38,731 bases of DNA from Kangiellaceae bacterium (GCA_026196875.1 JAPHTP010000154.1:1-38731); one strand, 5' to 3'; shown: positions 8,209-17,834, counted from the first letter of the stretch. Translations and numbers: made by a program. The notes: a model not told the origin generated them from the sequence alone.

Positions 8209-8517
8209 TCATCTTAATTGAGGCGGGATGTCTTTGACAGTATCAGCGAATTCTTGGTGAGATTGCGGGTCAATCGGCTTGAGCAAATCCTCAGCTTGCG
8301 CCGGCTGGTTTTTCAAGCTGACTCCTTCTCGCCACTCTCGCTTTGGTCTGATGGGGCGTTGACAAAAACCACCACCGCAGTTTGGGCAAACGTTGAGCAG
8401 AACTTCTGAAACACAATTACGACAAAAAGTGCACTCGTATGAGCAAATCATGGCTTCTTCAGAATCGGCGGGTAATCTTTTGTTACAGTTTTCGCAATTG
8501 GGTTTTAGCTGAAGCAT
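8209..8517 (-). CDS. DUF1272 cysteine-rich (zinc-binding) protein
   Basis: A 102-residue protein with eight or more cysteines in the first 50 residues: CENCNKRLP, CSYECTFCRNC and CPNCGGGFC. This matches DUF1272, a small family with a treble-clef-like zinc pattern and no established function. The tail (about residues 50-102) is charged and probably flexible. I chose ATG at 8517, with AGGAGC about eight bases upstream; the frame extends to 8574 but that overlaps the upstream lipoprotein gene. The gap to that gene is 14 bases, so the two are likely co-transcribed. Confidence 0.85.
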   Translation of the reverse strand: MLQLKPNCENCNKRLPADSEEAMICSYECTFCRNCVSEVLLNVCPNCGGGFCQRPIRPKREWREGVSLKNQPAQAEDLLKPIDPQSHQEFADTVKDIPPQLR

Positions 8518-8531
8518 ACCATTAGCTCCTT

Positions 8532-8882
8532 TTAGCCTGGGCAAATAGTGACTTTTTGTTCTTCTAAATTCCATTCATTATCTTTTTGTCGGTAGGTTGC
8601 GTAAGCGGTAGCGCATCCAGGCGTGCCCGCTCTTCCTCCTTCACCGGGCAAGATACAAATGCCAATATAATCATCGCGGGCTTCAAACCAAAGTAACTTG
8701 TGGGATGGATTAATCGCAAATTTTTGTTTGTCGATTAACAACTTAGGATCGACCTTAGGTTGTGGAACAGATTTCCAAACAGGCGCTTCAAAAGAAGGGC
8801 ATAATTGTTGGATAGAATACTGTCGCTTGTTCGTTGCACAACTGGTTAGGAGAAGTAAGCTTAGGTAAACCAAATACCGCAT
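8532..8882 (-). CDS. Putative lipoprotein, unknown function
   Basis: 116 residues with a clear lipoprotein signal (MRYLVYLSLLLLTSCATNK, lipobox Cys15). The mature part is about 100 residues and contains paired cysteines (Cys28, and later ICILPGE, PGCATAY, TICPG), which suggests disulfides in the periplasm. I do not recognise the family. It is the first gene of a small unit with the DUF1272 gene. Confidence 0.7.
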   Translation of the reverse strand: MRYLVYLSLLLLTSCATNKRQYSIQQLCPSFEAPVWKSVPQPKVDPKLLIDKQKFAINPSHKLLWFEARDDYIGICILPGEGGRAGTPGCATAYATYRQKDNEWNLEEQKVTICPG

Positions 8883-8988
8883 AGTTGATGTTTTGTTGAA
8901 TTCAGTGGCGCCAGCCTACCGTTTTTTCCTTAATTTTACTAGTGCCTGATAAGATTTACCTTGTGAGTTGGGCAATGCGACACAAACA

Positions 8989-9012
8989 CAGTCCTCGCCC
9001 CTGCGAGGACTG
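8989..9012 (-). terminator. Hairpin terminator after the amidohydrolase gene
   Basis: A perfect 10-bp stem (CAGTCCTCGC with GCGAGGACTG) with a four-base loop lies 11 bases past the stop of the amidohydrolase gene. Read on the minus strand it is followed by TGTTTGTGT, a moderately T-rich tail. The stem is strong, the tail is not ideal. Confidence 0.65.
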
Positions 9013-9023
9013 AATGAGAGAAA

Positions 9024-12000
9024 CTATTCGAAGTATAGTTTTTCTCTCTGTTTTGGATGGTTGCCAATTTCACTCATTGTTTGGCTATCGTAAAGGCGGC
9101 CATTTATCATTACCATCGCAACGTCATCACTTTTATAGATATCGGTTAGCGGATTTTGATTAAGTACCACTAGATCTGCCAATTTCCCTTTTTCCAAAGA
9201 GCCAATATGCTTTTCCATACCGATATATTTAGCACCGTCTAAAGTTGAGGCCCGTAGCACTTCAATTGGTTCCATTCCGCCTTGAGCGAACATCCACATT
9301 TCCCAATGAGCACCTAAACCTTCTCTCTGACCATGGGCACCGAGTTGCACTTTGACGCCCAGGTCTTGTAATTCAGCCGCAACGGTGGCTATTTTTACAT
9401 GGTTGTAATCTTCTTCAGGGGCCATGGGTCGTCTGATGGAGCGGGGATAAAGCACTTTTTGAGGCACATATTTGGAAAGTAAGGGATGTTTCCAAACCTC
9501 ACTGTGATGATACCAGTAGTTTTCACCCCAAATACCACCATAAGCAACAACTAAGGTTGGAGTGTATGCCGTTTCGCTTTGCGACCATAGTTGCTTTACG
9601 TCATCATAAACCGCAGCCGGCGGGATCGAGTGTTCAATTCCCGTGTGACCGTCGACAATCATGGTTAAGTTATGTTGAAAAGTAGAACCGCCTTCGGGCA
9701 TTACCATCATCTGGCTGTTCCGGGCCGCTTCTAGAACTTGTTGTCTTTGGTCGCGCCGTGGTTGATTGTAGCTTTTGACGGAGAAAGCGCCTTGAGCTTT
9801 AAGCCGGTTGAGATGTTTAACGGCATCTTCCTGACTATCTATCTGGGCTGTACTATGGCTTTCAGCCCCGTACAAAATCGTCCCTGTTGAAAATATGCGG
9901 GGGGCTACTGTTTCTCCCGCTCTAGCTAGTTCGGCTGAAGAAAAAATTTCTGCAGTATTATTCGATGGATCATGAATGGTAGTAACGCCAAAAGCCAGAG
10001 TAGCTAAATTGTACCAATTTTGTTGAGGTGTGATTTGATGGTTTCCTTGTCTACCATGCCAGTGGACATCGATTAGGCCGGGAATAATCGTCTTTCCTTT
10101 TAGGTTGATTCTTTTGGCATTGTCCGGAACCGTTAAGCTGCCTTGGGCACCGACAGCCATAATGCGATTTCCAGTTATTAATATGTCTCCCTGTTCGATC
10201 ACCTGCTTGCCCTGCATGGTGATTATTCGGGCGCCACTTAGTAGCGTGCTACCCCGTGGTTGATCCGAGTTCACCTGGATACCAATGCTGGTTTGTTTGG
10301 CTGAGTTTTTGATTTCTTTGTTTTGCCAATTCTCGACCGCAGGTATCGCTAAGCTGAAAAGCTGGTTGCCGAGCGCCCAATGGATCGTGGAGGATTGTTT
10401 TTGTTTGGAAGCGCCACTCCAAGAAATATACTGCCCGCCATCAGTACTAATGTTTAATATGGGGATATTGTCGCCTCTAGGAGATAAACTGATCGGTGCC
10501 GCCGCTTGGGTAAATGGCGTTAAATAGAGCTGATATCTTTCGCGAAAGGCTAGCATGGATTCGTCTGGGGATAAGCTAAACTCCGTCGCAAATTTTGCGG
10601 ACGCATGAGTGAGCGGATCATGTCCATTTAGATCCACGCTGATTAAATGGGAAGCCTTACTCTTGTATCGGCTAAAATAAATTCTATCGCCAGCCTTAGC
10701 ATAAAAAGGTTTGGAACCATATTCGGTGAGCTGTTTTGCTTTACCACCTTTAGCGGAGACTCGATAAATTCCTGGCGCCAAATTGTATTCAGGCGGCAAA
10801 AGACTACTTCCATGAGTTTTCTGGTAAACCACACTCTTTCCGTCTGGCGAAAATTTGGGGGCTAAATATTTACCGGGTTGTTCAGTCAATTGGGTTGACT
10901 TACCACCTCTTGCTCTGACTTTTTTGACCGATCCCTGAGCTTTATCATTCCAGCTGGTGAATACAACCCATTTACCGTCGTGCGAGAAGCTAGGATAGAA
11001 CTCAAATTCATTCTTCGATCTGGTAAGTCGTTTGGGTTTACCTTTTGGTAGTTGCTTGGAATACAATTTGCCGAGTGCTTGAAAGATGACCTGTTTTCCA
11101 TCTGGGCTGACTTGCACCCAACGCAGCATCTGGGTAGTAAATGTTTCAGGGGCCGGATCGACTGCGAATTGAACCGCTTTGCGCATCTGTTTAGACGCTC
11201 TAACTTGAAAAGGAATTTCGCTGGCCACTTGAGTGGTACGATTTAATTTGTGGAGTTTTCCGCCGGCCCAAAAGACCAGGTACTTGCTATCAGGGGTCCA
11301 GGCTAAAGTAGGATATACCCCATGGATTGCCCAAGTCTCTTGCATATCGCGGTCGAGCTTTTGATAAACAGGAAATTCACTTCCGCTATTGAGATCTCTG
11401 AGAAAAATACTCGATTGATTTCTAATGCGGCGTACAAAAGCTAAATACTGCCCATCCGGAGAAGGTGTTGGTCTTACACTGCCGCCGAAACCCGAAACTT
11501 CCTTAGTGATCTTGCCGTTTTTACGGTCGATGGAAAATATCTCGTAGATAACGCTATTCGAATCTTTACTGTATTCGAATATTTGTCCAGGAGTAGAGTC
11601 ACGTGAAAAATAAATTTTTTCGCCATCATAAGAAAAAGCGGGTTCACCCAAATCTTTTTGATCGTTAGGGCGTTTATTGAGTTGCAGACCCTTTCCCCCT
11701 GCCACGTGATAGAGCCAAATTTCACCTGCTCCTAAAGAGCGACGAGAGGTAAAGTGTTTTCGAGCGGCAATATAGTTTCCATCTGGACTCCAAGACGGAC
11801 TATTGAGAAGGCGAAATGATTCTTTGGTTACTTGTTTTGCATTCTGGCCATCTGCGTCCATTACCCAAACATTGTCGCCGCCACCCGCGTCAGAAGTAAA
11901 GGCTATGCGTTTGCCATCGGGGCTAAATTGAGGTTGCATTTCCCACGCGATGGAATTGGTTAGTGCAGTTGCTTCACCGCCCTCAAAAGGTAGAGAATAA

Positions 12001-12233
12001 ATGTCGCCGAGTAAATCAAAAAGGATTGTCTTGCCATCGGGACTCACGCTGACGTTCATCCAAGTTCCTTCGGTAACGTCAATATTGGCTTGGTAAGCTT
12101 CTCCCGGTGGATTATTTACATCCCAAGCAGTGTTGTCTGCGTTGGCTTGTGGTTCTTCTGCGTTGGTGATGGTTGAAAAGAACAATAATCCGAGGAATAG
12201 GGCAAGCAAGTGAGAGGGTGCTGATCGCAACAT
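9024..12233 (-). CDS. Exported beta-propeller (PD40/TolB-like) amidohydrolase
   Basis: 1069 residues. A signal peptide (cleavage near NAEEP, residue 25) is followed by repeated PD40/TolB-type blades from about 50 to 640, each marked by (S)PDGKxIxF or SxDGKxVxF. An amidohydrolase domain runs from about 664 to 1050. Metal-site residues are visible: HWH at 724-726 (IDVHWHG), a lysine in FSVKSYNQP that may be the carboxylated bridging residue, HTGIEHS, and GAHGQREGLGAHWEMW. The C-terminal GSLEKGKLADLVVLNQNPL is the usual amidohydrolase end. It probably hydrolyses a peptide-like or cyclic amide in the periplasm, with the propeller possibly gating substrate; prolidase-like activity is known for some relatives, but the substrate cannot be told. 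A hairpin follows the gene. Confidence 0.88.
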   Translation of the reverse strand: MLRSAPSHLLALFLGLLFFSTITNAEEPQANADNTAWDVNNPPGEAYQANIDVTEGTWMNVSVSPDGKTILFDLLGDIYSLPFEGGEATALTNSIAWEMQPQFSPDGKRIAFTSDAGGGDNVWVMDADGQNAKQVTKESFRLLNSPSWSPDGNYIAARKHFTSRRSLGAGEIWLYHVAGGKGLQLNKRPNDQKDLGEPAFSYDGEKIYFSRDSTPGQIFEYSKDSNSVIYEIFSIDRKNGKITKEVSGFGGSVRPTPSPDGQYLAFVRRIRNQSSIFLRDLNSGSEFPVYQKLDRDMQETWAIHGVYPTLAWTPDSKYLVFWAGGKLHKLNRTTQVASEIPFQVRASKQMRKAVQFAVDPAPETFTTQMLRWVQVSPDGKQVIFQALGKLYSKQLPKGKPKRLTRSKNEFEFYPSFSHDGKWVVFTSWNDKAQGSVKKVRARGGKSTQLTEQPGKYLAPKFSPDGKSVVYQKTHGSSLLPPEYNLAPGIYRVSAKGGKAKQLTEYGSKPFYAKAGDRIYFSRYKSKASHLISVDLNGHDPLTHASAKFATEFSLSPDESMLAFRERYQLYLTPFTQAAAPISLSPRGDNIPILNISTDGGQYISWSGASKQKQSSTIHWALGNQLFSLAIPAVENWQNKEIKNSAKQTSIGIQVNSDQPRGSTLLSGARIITMQGKQVIEQGDILITGNRIMAVGAQGSLTVPDNAKRINLKGKTIIPGLIDVHWHGRQGNHQITPQQNWYNLATLAFGVTTIHDPSNNTAEIFSSAELARAGETVAPRIFSTGTILYGAESHSTAQIDSQEDAVKHLNRLKAQGAFSVKSYNQPRRDQRQQVLEAARNSQMMVMPEGGSTFQHNLTMIVDGHTGIEHSIPPAAVYDDVKQLWSQSETAYTPTLVVAYGGIWGENYWYHHSEVWKHPLLSKYVPQKVLYPRSIRRPMAPEEDYNHVKIATVAAELQDLGVKVQLGAHGQREGLGAHWEMWMFAQGGMEPIEVLRASTLDGAKYIGMEKHIGSLEKGKLADLVVLNQNPLTDIYKSDDVAMVMINGRLYDSQTMSEIGNHPKQREKLYFE

Positions 12234-12542
12234 TTATTTGGACCTCTGTTGATTTTTTTATGGGCTGCTGAAACTCTACTTGTTTTACTATTAAATTACG
12301 AATTTAAATCTGAGGCAACCTGCGTGAGAAGTGTTCGTATCTCAGGCTAATAATTGAAAGTTTGGGCATAGCATCGCTATCGCAATTTAACGGTCGTTTG
12401 CATTTTACCAACGTTTGTCCTTGATGGATTTGCCTAGACTGAGCTTTATGTTAAGGTGAATTTCTACTAACCTTTTGATAAATAGTGAATATTTAGCAAG
12501 TCGTCGAAAATAATAAATGGCCTTAGAATACATTACCTTACG
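12234..12542. other. Divergent intergenic region, amidohydrolase and algZ
   Basis: This 309-base AT-rich stretch lies between the start of the minus-strand amidohydrolase gene and the plus-strand kinase gene, so both promoters should lie here. I see no clear -35/-10 pair with good spacing, no strong palindrome and no short gene. The algZ start has only a weak ribosome site. Confidence 0.5.
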
Positions 12543-13583
12543 ATGAAGACTCAGCAAGAAGAGAACGATTTTTTTCTCCCCGATTTTTGTCAGCCACAAT
12601 CGGTATTTTTTGTCATCTTAATTGCTGAGCTATTGGCGGTTATTTTTACCTTGCTCAATCTTCGCCCCTCAGATTCCATGTGGAATATTCTTGGGTTATA
12701 TTCAATTTCAATTCAAACAGTCAGTTTATTTAGCGTCGCTGCATTATGTCTTTTGAGACCATACATGGCTCGTTTTTCAGACTGGATATCAGGGGCTTTT
12801 AGTTTAGCTCTTATTATACTGGTTACTTTCGGATTCAGTTTAGTTGTGATCAAGTGGTATTGGCTGTTACCGCTCGACTTTTCCCACCAAGCACAAGCTT
12901 CACTAGTTGTACGTAATCTTTTTATCGCTGGTTTAATTGGGGCTGTTGCGCTGCGTTATTTTTATTTACAACAACAATATCGGCGCCAATTGGTGGCGGA
13001 AACAAATGCCCGCTTGCAAGCGCTGCAAGCAAGAATTCGTCCCCATTTTTTATTTAATAGTATGAATGTTATCGCCAGCCTGACCCAAATAGATCCCAAC
13101 AAAGCTGAATTGGCCATCCAAGATCTCAGCGATTTATTTCGCGCAACCTTGGATGATAAGCAAGAGCTGATCCCACTTGCTATCGAGCTGGAAAATGGCA
13201 AAAAGTATATGGCAATCGAACAACTTCGTATGGGACCAAGGCTTAAGGTTAATTGGGATATTAGCGACGATTCTCTTTCTATCGATGTGCCACCATTGTC
13301 CATTCAACCTTTGTTGGAAAATGCGGTGTACCATGGTATTCAGCAAATTCCGGAAGGCGGTGAGGTGTCGATTAAGTCTCGGATTGAAAAAGCTCAATTG
13401 ATTTTGCAAGTGACTAATCCTACCATTGAAGGACGTCGCGCTGCTGGCCATGGCATTGCTTTAAAGAATATTGCTCAAAGGCTGGAGATGATTTATCAAG
13501 GCAAAGCCCGAATGGAGAATTCTCGGCTCCAAGGAGAATATAAAGTCACATTGGCTATTCCCGCTGAAAAGGACAAGACTTAA
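12543..13583 (+). CDS. algZ: AlgZ/FimS-type sensor histidine kinase (LytS family)
   Basis: 346 residues. The N-terminus contains FFLPDFCQPQ, characteristic of AlgZ/FimS, followed by about four membrane helices (about 22-40, 50-72, 84-104, 121-140). The dimerisation and phosphotransfer part has IRPHFLFNSMN with the phospho-acceptor His168, the hallmark of the LytS/YehU kinase group (His_kinase domain). The ATPase part shows LLENAVYHGI (N box) and GIALKNIAQRLEMIY (C-terminal G box). It should phosphorylate the adjacent AlgR-type regulator, whose ATG follows the kinase stop without a gap. In Pseudomonas the pair controls alginate and type IV pili; here the targets are unknown. Start chosen because it gives the conserved N-terminal motif at residue 10. 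Confidence 0.92.
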   Translation: MKTQQEENDFFLPDFCQPQSVFFVILIAELLAVIFTLLNLRPSDSMWNILGLYSISIQTVSLFSVAALCLLRPYMARFSDWISGAFSLALIILVTFGFSLVVIKWYWLLPLDFSHQAQASLVVRNLFIAGLIGAVALRYFYLQQQYRRQLVAETNARLQALQARIRPHFLFNSMNVIASLTQIDPNKAELAIQDLSDLFRATLDDKQELIPLAIELENGKKYMAIEQLRMGPRLKVNWDISDDSLSIDVPPLSIQPLLENAVYHGIQQIPEGGEVSIKSRIEKAQLILQVTNPTIEGRRAAGHGIALKNIAQRLEMIYQGKARMENSRLQGEYKVTLAIPAEKDKT

Positions 13584-14309
13584 ATGAAAATTCTAGTTGT
13601 TGATGATGAGCCGCTGGCCCAGCAACGGTTAACTCAAATTTTACAGCAGGTCCCGCGAGTTGAGCAGATTTTAACTGCGTCCAATGGGCTAAGGGCAATT
13701 GAGCAATGCCAAAGCGAACAACCTGACGTTGTATTATTGGATATTCGGATGCCCGGCATGGATGGGCTGGAAGCCGCCCAACATATTAGTAAAATGGAAA
13801 AGGTGCCGGCAATTATTTTTATCACCGCTTATGATGAATACGCATTAGAAGCTTTTAAGGTTCATGCGGTTGATTATTTACTCAAGCCGGTTCGTAAAGA
13901 AAAATTACTCGCCTCCCTTGAACACGCGTGTCAACTAAACCAGGCGCAGATGGCCGCAATAAAAGCACAGCCAACTAGTCGCACCAATATTACTGCCAAA
14001 ATCAGCGGCAATATCAAACTGATCCCGGTCGAAGATATCTTGTATTTTCAGGCAGAGCAGAAATATGTCACCGTCAAATATCTCGGCGGTGAAACGATCG
14101 TTGAAGATACCTTAAAAGAACTACAAACTGAATTTGAACAGACTTTCGTGCGAATTCATCGAAATGCGTTAGTGGCGAAAAAATTTATCACTGGAGTCCA
14201 TAAGGACGGTGAGGGGAGATCTTTTGTAACCCTCCAAGATAGTGACAAGGAACTTGAAATTAGTAGGCGCCATTTGTCAGGCGTCAAAAAACTAATCATG
14301 AATTTATAG
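13584..14309 (+). CDS. algR: AlgR-type response regulator (REC-LytTR)
   Basis: 241 residues. A receiver domain (1-120) carries the acidic pair Asp7/Asp8, phospho-acceptor Asp53 in LLDIRMPGMDG, Thr in FITAYDEYALEAF and Lys in YLLKPVRKEKL. A LytTR DNA-binding domain follows at about 137-238 (IPVEDILYFQAEQKYVTVKY, and RIHRNALV). This is the cognate regulator of the upstream kinase; the ATG directly follows that gene's TAA. It would bind direct-repeat LytTR sites. A hairpin lies about 35 bases past the stop, in the gap to the convergent hemY gene. Confidence 0.94.
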   Translation: MKILVVDDEPLAQQRLTQILQQVPRVEQILTASNGLRAIEQCQSEQPDVVLLDIRMPGMDGLEAAQHISKMEKVPAIIFITAYDEYALEAFKVHAVDYLLKPVRKEKLLASLEHACQLNQAQMAAIKAQPTSRTNITAKISGNIKLIPVEDILYFQAEQKYVTVKYLGGETIVEDTLKELQTEFEQTFVRIHRNALVAKKFITGVHKDGEGRSFVTLQDSDKELEISRRHLSGVKKLIMNL

Positions 14310-14342
14310 GAAATAGGTATCTGTTTAGATTTGATTAATTGA

Positions 14343-14366
14343 GCAAGGCCGAAAAATCGACCTTGC
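14343..14366. terminator. Hairpin between convergent algR and hemY
   Basis: GCAAGG-C-CGA pairs with TCG-A-CCTTGC around a four-base A loop, nine pairs with one mismatch. It sits in the 67-base gap between converging genes, so it may stop transcription from both sides. Tails on both strands are only weakly T-rich, so efficiency is uncertain. Confidence 0.5.
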
Positions 14367-14376
14367 ATTGGGCGCA

Positions 14377-15654
14377 TTAGTCTTGCGCTTTTTGAAAGCG
14401 GGGTAATAGCTCAGCATTAATGAGATCGTCACTTCCCGCAGGCAGAGAGGTTAAAGGGCTCTTTTGTTTTGGTTTGGTAATAAATTCTAATCCTTGTTGA
14501 TAACACGCTGCTGCTCGGCCATGTTCATCCAGCTTTTCTAGTGTTTTAGCCATCAGCAAGTAGGATTCTGGAGATGCGGCAGTCATTAACGACTGTTCCA
14601 AGAAGTGGCGTGCCTTTCCCCATAGCTCTGATTGAAAGGCCAGTTTGCCTAAGGTTAAGTACACAACCTTGGGGGCATCAGGATTGGAATTTAGCCAGCT
14701 TTCCAAAAATGCCAAATGCTTAGCCGGGTTGGTCGTCTCCGCCATACCGTATAAAGATAATACCTGTTCGTCGACAGATTTTTTAATCAGCGGTTTAAGG
14801 ATCGCTTCAGCTTGATCCATCTGGCCAAATTGAATGAGGTGCTGAGCATAACAAATAAGATGCGTTTTAACTTTGCGCATTGCCGAAGGTAGCGCCTGCC
14901 ACTGGTTGTTAAGTTCTTCAATATTGCCCCGTTTGGCTTGTTCGCCAAGAATTCCCTCAACACAGGATAACTCTACTGCCTGTAGTTCTTGCTTAGCAAA
15001 TACTTGCTGCTTTTTCAGGGCCGGCAGTATTTGCATCAATTGGTCCCAGTCTTGCAGTTTTTCGAATAAACGACACAGCAGCTTGAGCACGTAAGGATGA
15101 TTGGGGTTCTTGGTTTTTAACTCGTTTAAACTAGCTAAAGCCTGCTCATTTTGTCCTTGCTGAATTTGTAGCTGTGCCTGCGTGAGCCCAATCGCAACTT
15201 TGGCTTCCGGTTCTGCTTGGTGGGCCAATCGCAAGTATGCGTCGCGCCTTACTTCCGCATTTTGATGTTGTGCTGCCTGAGCTGCAATCAGGTAATTTAT
15301 TAACTTAGTGTCAGAAGTCTTAGCGGCGCCGACCATTGCATCTTCAGATGCTTTCCAGCGACCTTCAGTAAAAGCGAGCATTCCCTGGATAGTTTTTCGG
15401 CGTGAGCGGCGCCAGTGTCGACCGCCATGCCAGCCTTTGACTCTAAGGGCTCCCGATAAAACTGCTCTAACTAAGCTGAAGATTAAATACAGAATAGAAA
15501 TCAAGGCCAAAACTAATGCGACAGCGATCCACAAACGCATTTCATAACTTGTCTTTTCATAAACAATGACAACGAAGCCTGGTAGGTTTTTGATCCATGA
15601 GCCGGCTAACGCGCCAATCACAATTGCTGCAAAAAGAGTTAGCTTCCACCTCAT
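14377..15654 (-). CDS. hemY: HemY, inner-membrane TPR protein of the haem operon
   Basis: 425 residues. Two N-terminal membrane helices (about 5-22 and 42-68) with PGFVVIVY between them, then GWHGGRHWRRSRRKTIQGMLAFTEGRWKASE, the conserved HemY block, and helical TPR-like repeats to the C-terminus (ALASLNELKTKNPNHPYVLKLL, AKTLEKLDEHGRAAACYQQGLEF). In proteobacteria HemY is encoded with HemX and is thought to help organise late haem precursors; this is not the protoporphyrinogen oxidase of Gram-positives, which shares the name. The start codon overlaps the hemX stop by four bases (ATGA), so the two are translationally coupled. Confidence 0.92.
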   Translation of the reverse strand: MRWKLTLFAAIVIGALAGSWIKNLPGFVVIVYEKTSYEMRLWIAVALVLALISILYLIFSLVRAVLSGALRVKGWHGGRHWRRSRRKTIQGMLAFTEGRWKASEDAMVGAAKTSDTKLINYLIAAQAAQHQNAEVRRDAYLRLAHQAEPEAKVAIGLTQAQLQIQQGQNEQALASLNELKTKNPNHPYVLKLLCRLFEKLQDWDQLMQILPALKKQQVFAKQELQAVELSCVEGILGEQAKRGNIEELNNQWQALPSAMRKVKTHLICYAQHLIQFGQMDQAEAILKPLIKKSVDEQVLSLYGMAETTNPAKHLAFLESWLNSNPDAPKVVYLTLGKLAFQSELWGKARHFLEQSLMTAASPESYLLMAKTLEKLDEHGRAAACYQQGLEFITKPKQKSPLTSLPAGSDDLINAELLPRFQKAQD

Positions 15655-17039
15655 AGCTGAGTCTCCGGTAATTGAGATCCAGCTTCTGAATCAGAATTAT
15701 TTGTTGCCGGGGTGGTTTTTTCCAGCCATTGATAAAGTCGTTGTTGGTTAATTGCTTGAATTGCACTTTTTGATTCAAGTTGCTTAGGTAAGTCTATCAC
15801 TACACGATAACCGGCTAGCTTATCGAGATTGGAGACTACGGTTGTGGTCTTTTCGTTATCTACAAAGAATTCGGTTACCCAGGATTTTGCATCGCCTAAA
15901 TTAGATTGATAGAAACCTTGCTCAGCTCTAAGCATGGCGATCTGGGCTTGTTGTAAAGCTAATTGAACGTTGGCATTTAAGTTGCCGCGTTGCTCTGGCG
16001 TCATGAGAGGTTTTCGTGCTTCATCATGGTGCTTAACTTTCACAAAATCATCGAGGAAATTAGTATAAATTCCTTGCCAGCTAAACTCTTTGGAAGACTC
16101 TTCGGCTTGTTCCATTGACTGTTCGATAGGTGTAAATTCCAACGCTTTCAAATCCAGCGACGCTACTTGAGAAGCAACTGCTTTTAGCTGTGCAGAGATC
16201 CCGCTAACATCAGGTGCTACCACCAACTGTAAGTTGGCAATATCGTTAGCAATGATTTGGCGTAGCTCAATTAAACTATTGTCTGCGATCTGCATTACTC
16301 TTTGGTCGGCAGTTTTTAACAGTGCGATGGCTGAGTTTTTATCTTTTTCCAAAGTGATTTTGTATTCTGCGAGTTTAATCAGATATTCCGCTTCAGCTAA
16401 TAACCAGTCCTGTTTTTGCCTTCCGGAAAGCTCTCTCACCCTTTCTTGAGTGGCAGTTAGCGCTTGGCGTAATTGAGAAATTAATTGTGCTTGCCGATTG
16501 ATTTGATTTTGATTTTGACCAGAGTTTTGCAAACTGGTTTGGGCGGTCTGTTGGGCGGCTTGACTGATTTGACCGGAACTTTTGGCTGATTGGTTGAGCT
16601 CTGTTTGCAAGTTCTGCCAGTTCTGCTGCATTAAGTATTGGTTGTAGCTAGTCCAGCTTATGCCGGCGAGTGCTAGCACCAAGATAACAACACTAACGAT
16701 TAAACCACTTCGGCCTTTGCTTTGTTTTTGCGGAGCCGATAATTTGGGGGCTGGTTTGGCATTGAATTTCGGTACTGCTGTAGAACTTGGAGCTGATTTT
16801 AAATCGTCCGGTTTTAAACTAGCCTGGTTATTCGCATCTTGGTTTTCAGTAATCTTAGCTTGGTTGTTTTCACTCTGCTCTGGGTCTTGAGCCTTTTCCT
16901 GTTCTTTCGGTGATTCAGGTTTGGTCTGTATATTGTCTGGACTTTTATCGTCAGGCTGTAGATCAACTTGCGAAGCTGACTCTTGCTCTAGCTTTTTTTG
17001 ATCGTCCTTAACCTGCTCGTCTTTTTTCTCGTCGCTCAT
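15651..17039 (-). CDS. hemX: HemX, membrane protein of the haem operon
   Basis: 462 residues. A highly charged, Gln/Glu/Lys-rich cytoplasmic tail (1-110) is followed by a single membrane helix (about 112-131) and a mainly helical periplasmic part. That part has the family block KQDWLLAEAEYLIKLAEYKI around residue 215 and coiled-coil segments rich in Gln. Databases often call this family uroporphyrinogen-III C-methyltransferase, but no methyltransferase (SAM-binding) motif is present here; it is the HemX family, of structural or unknown role. It lies 25 bases after hemD and overlaps hemY by four bases. Confidence 0.92.
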   Translation of the reverse strand: MSDEKKDEQVKDDQKKLEQESASQVDLQPDDKSPDNIQTKPESPKEQEKAQDPEQSENNQAKITENQDANNQASLKPDDLKSAPSSTAVPKFNAKPAPKLSAPQKQSKGRSGLIVSVVILVLALAGISWTSYNQYLMQQNWQNLQTELNQSAKSSGQISQAAQQTAQTSLQNSGQNQNQINRQAQLISQLRQALTATQERVRELSGRQKQDWLLAEAEYLIKLAEYKITLEKDKNSAIALLKTADQRVMQIADNSLIELRQIIANDIANLQLVVAPDVSGISAQLKAVASQVASLDLKALEFTPIEQSMEQAEESSKEFSWQGIYTNFLDDFVKVKHHDEARKPLMTPEQRGNLNANVQLALQQAQIAMLRAEQGFYQSNLGDAKSWVTEFFVDNEKTTTVVSNLDKLAGYRVVIDLPKQLESKSAIQAINQQRLYQWLEKTTPATNNSDSEAGSQLPETQL

Positions 17040-17064
17040 GCCAGCGGATTCCTAATGATTAGTC

Positions 17065-17805
17065 TTAATGATTGAAAAGCGATTTTACACATTGTACCAG
17101 TTGTAGGTCGGACGCGCCGCTAGATTGTCCGAATATTGTGAAGCCTTTTTTGTTTGCAAATTCAGCCAACCTATTGCTGCTGACGATTAGCTTGGTACGG
17201 TGATTGGGATGCTCACTTAATCCTTGTATGCGATATAAATGGTCAATAGCTTGGGCGCTGGTTACCAGCCAAATGTTATTTGTGCTCAATTGATGTGCAA
17301 TATTCTTTTGCAACGCCCAATTTGGAATTTTTCTTTGATAAACGTCCAAAGTGGTAACTTTAGCCCCTTTTTGGGTTAGTTCCTGTTGAAGCAGCGGGCG
17401 TCCGGCTTCTCCTTTAACGATAACGATTTTGTCCTGGTCAACTTGTTGAAGCTGTGGCAACGATAGTAACCCTTCGGCGTTCATCTGCTCCGGATACTCG
17501 GCCCGTTGCTGAGTTTTTGTCTGAATTGCTGTCGCCGTTGCTTTGCCAACCGCAAATAGGGAGCAATTTGCCAGGCGCTCCCATTGTGCAAATAAATTCA
17601 CCGCATTCGTACTGACAAAAATCGCTTTGTCAAAGTCTACTTCCGGTACTTTGAATGCTATAGGAACAATTTCAATGAGGGGTAAGTGAGTGATTGTTAT
17701 AGAGTCGAGATTCAGGCCAGCCAGTTCTTGGAGTATAGGTTCGGCCTGATCAACTGGGCGAGTTACAATAATTTGATGTTGCGAAGTTTGTAGCGCGTCG
17801 CTCAT
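17065..17805 (-). CDS. hemD: Uroporphyrinogen-III synthase
   Basis: 246 residues, the usual size. HemD closes and inverts ring D of hydroxymethylbilane to make uroporphyrinogen III. The family is poorly conserved, but typical spots are seen: ITHLPLIEIVP early, FVSTNAVNLFAQW (residues about 62-74), VGKATATAI, VKGEAGRPLLQQEL and VTSAQAIDHLY. Its place directly between hemC and hemX confirms the call. The gap after hemC is 109 bases, wider than elsewhere in the operon. Confidence 0.92.
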   Translation of the reverse strand: MSDALQTSQHQIIVTRPVDQAEPILQELAGLNLDSITITHLPLIEIVPIAFKVPEVDFDKAIFVSTNAVNLFAQWERLANCSLFAVGKATATAIQTKTQQRAEYPEQMNAEGLLSLPQLQQVDQDKIVIVKGEAGRPLLQQELTQKGAKVTTLDVYQRKIPNWALQKNIAHQLSTNNIWLVTSAQAIDHLYRIQGLSEHPNHRTKLIVSSNRLAEFANKKGFTIFGQSSGASDLQLVQCVKSLFNH

Positions 17806-17834
17806 TGAGTCTCATAAAATTTGAGGAGTTCTAG

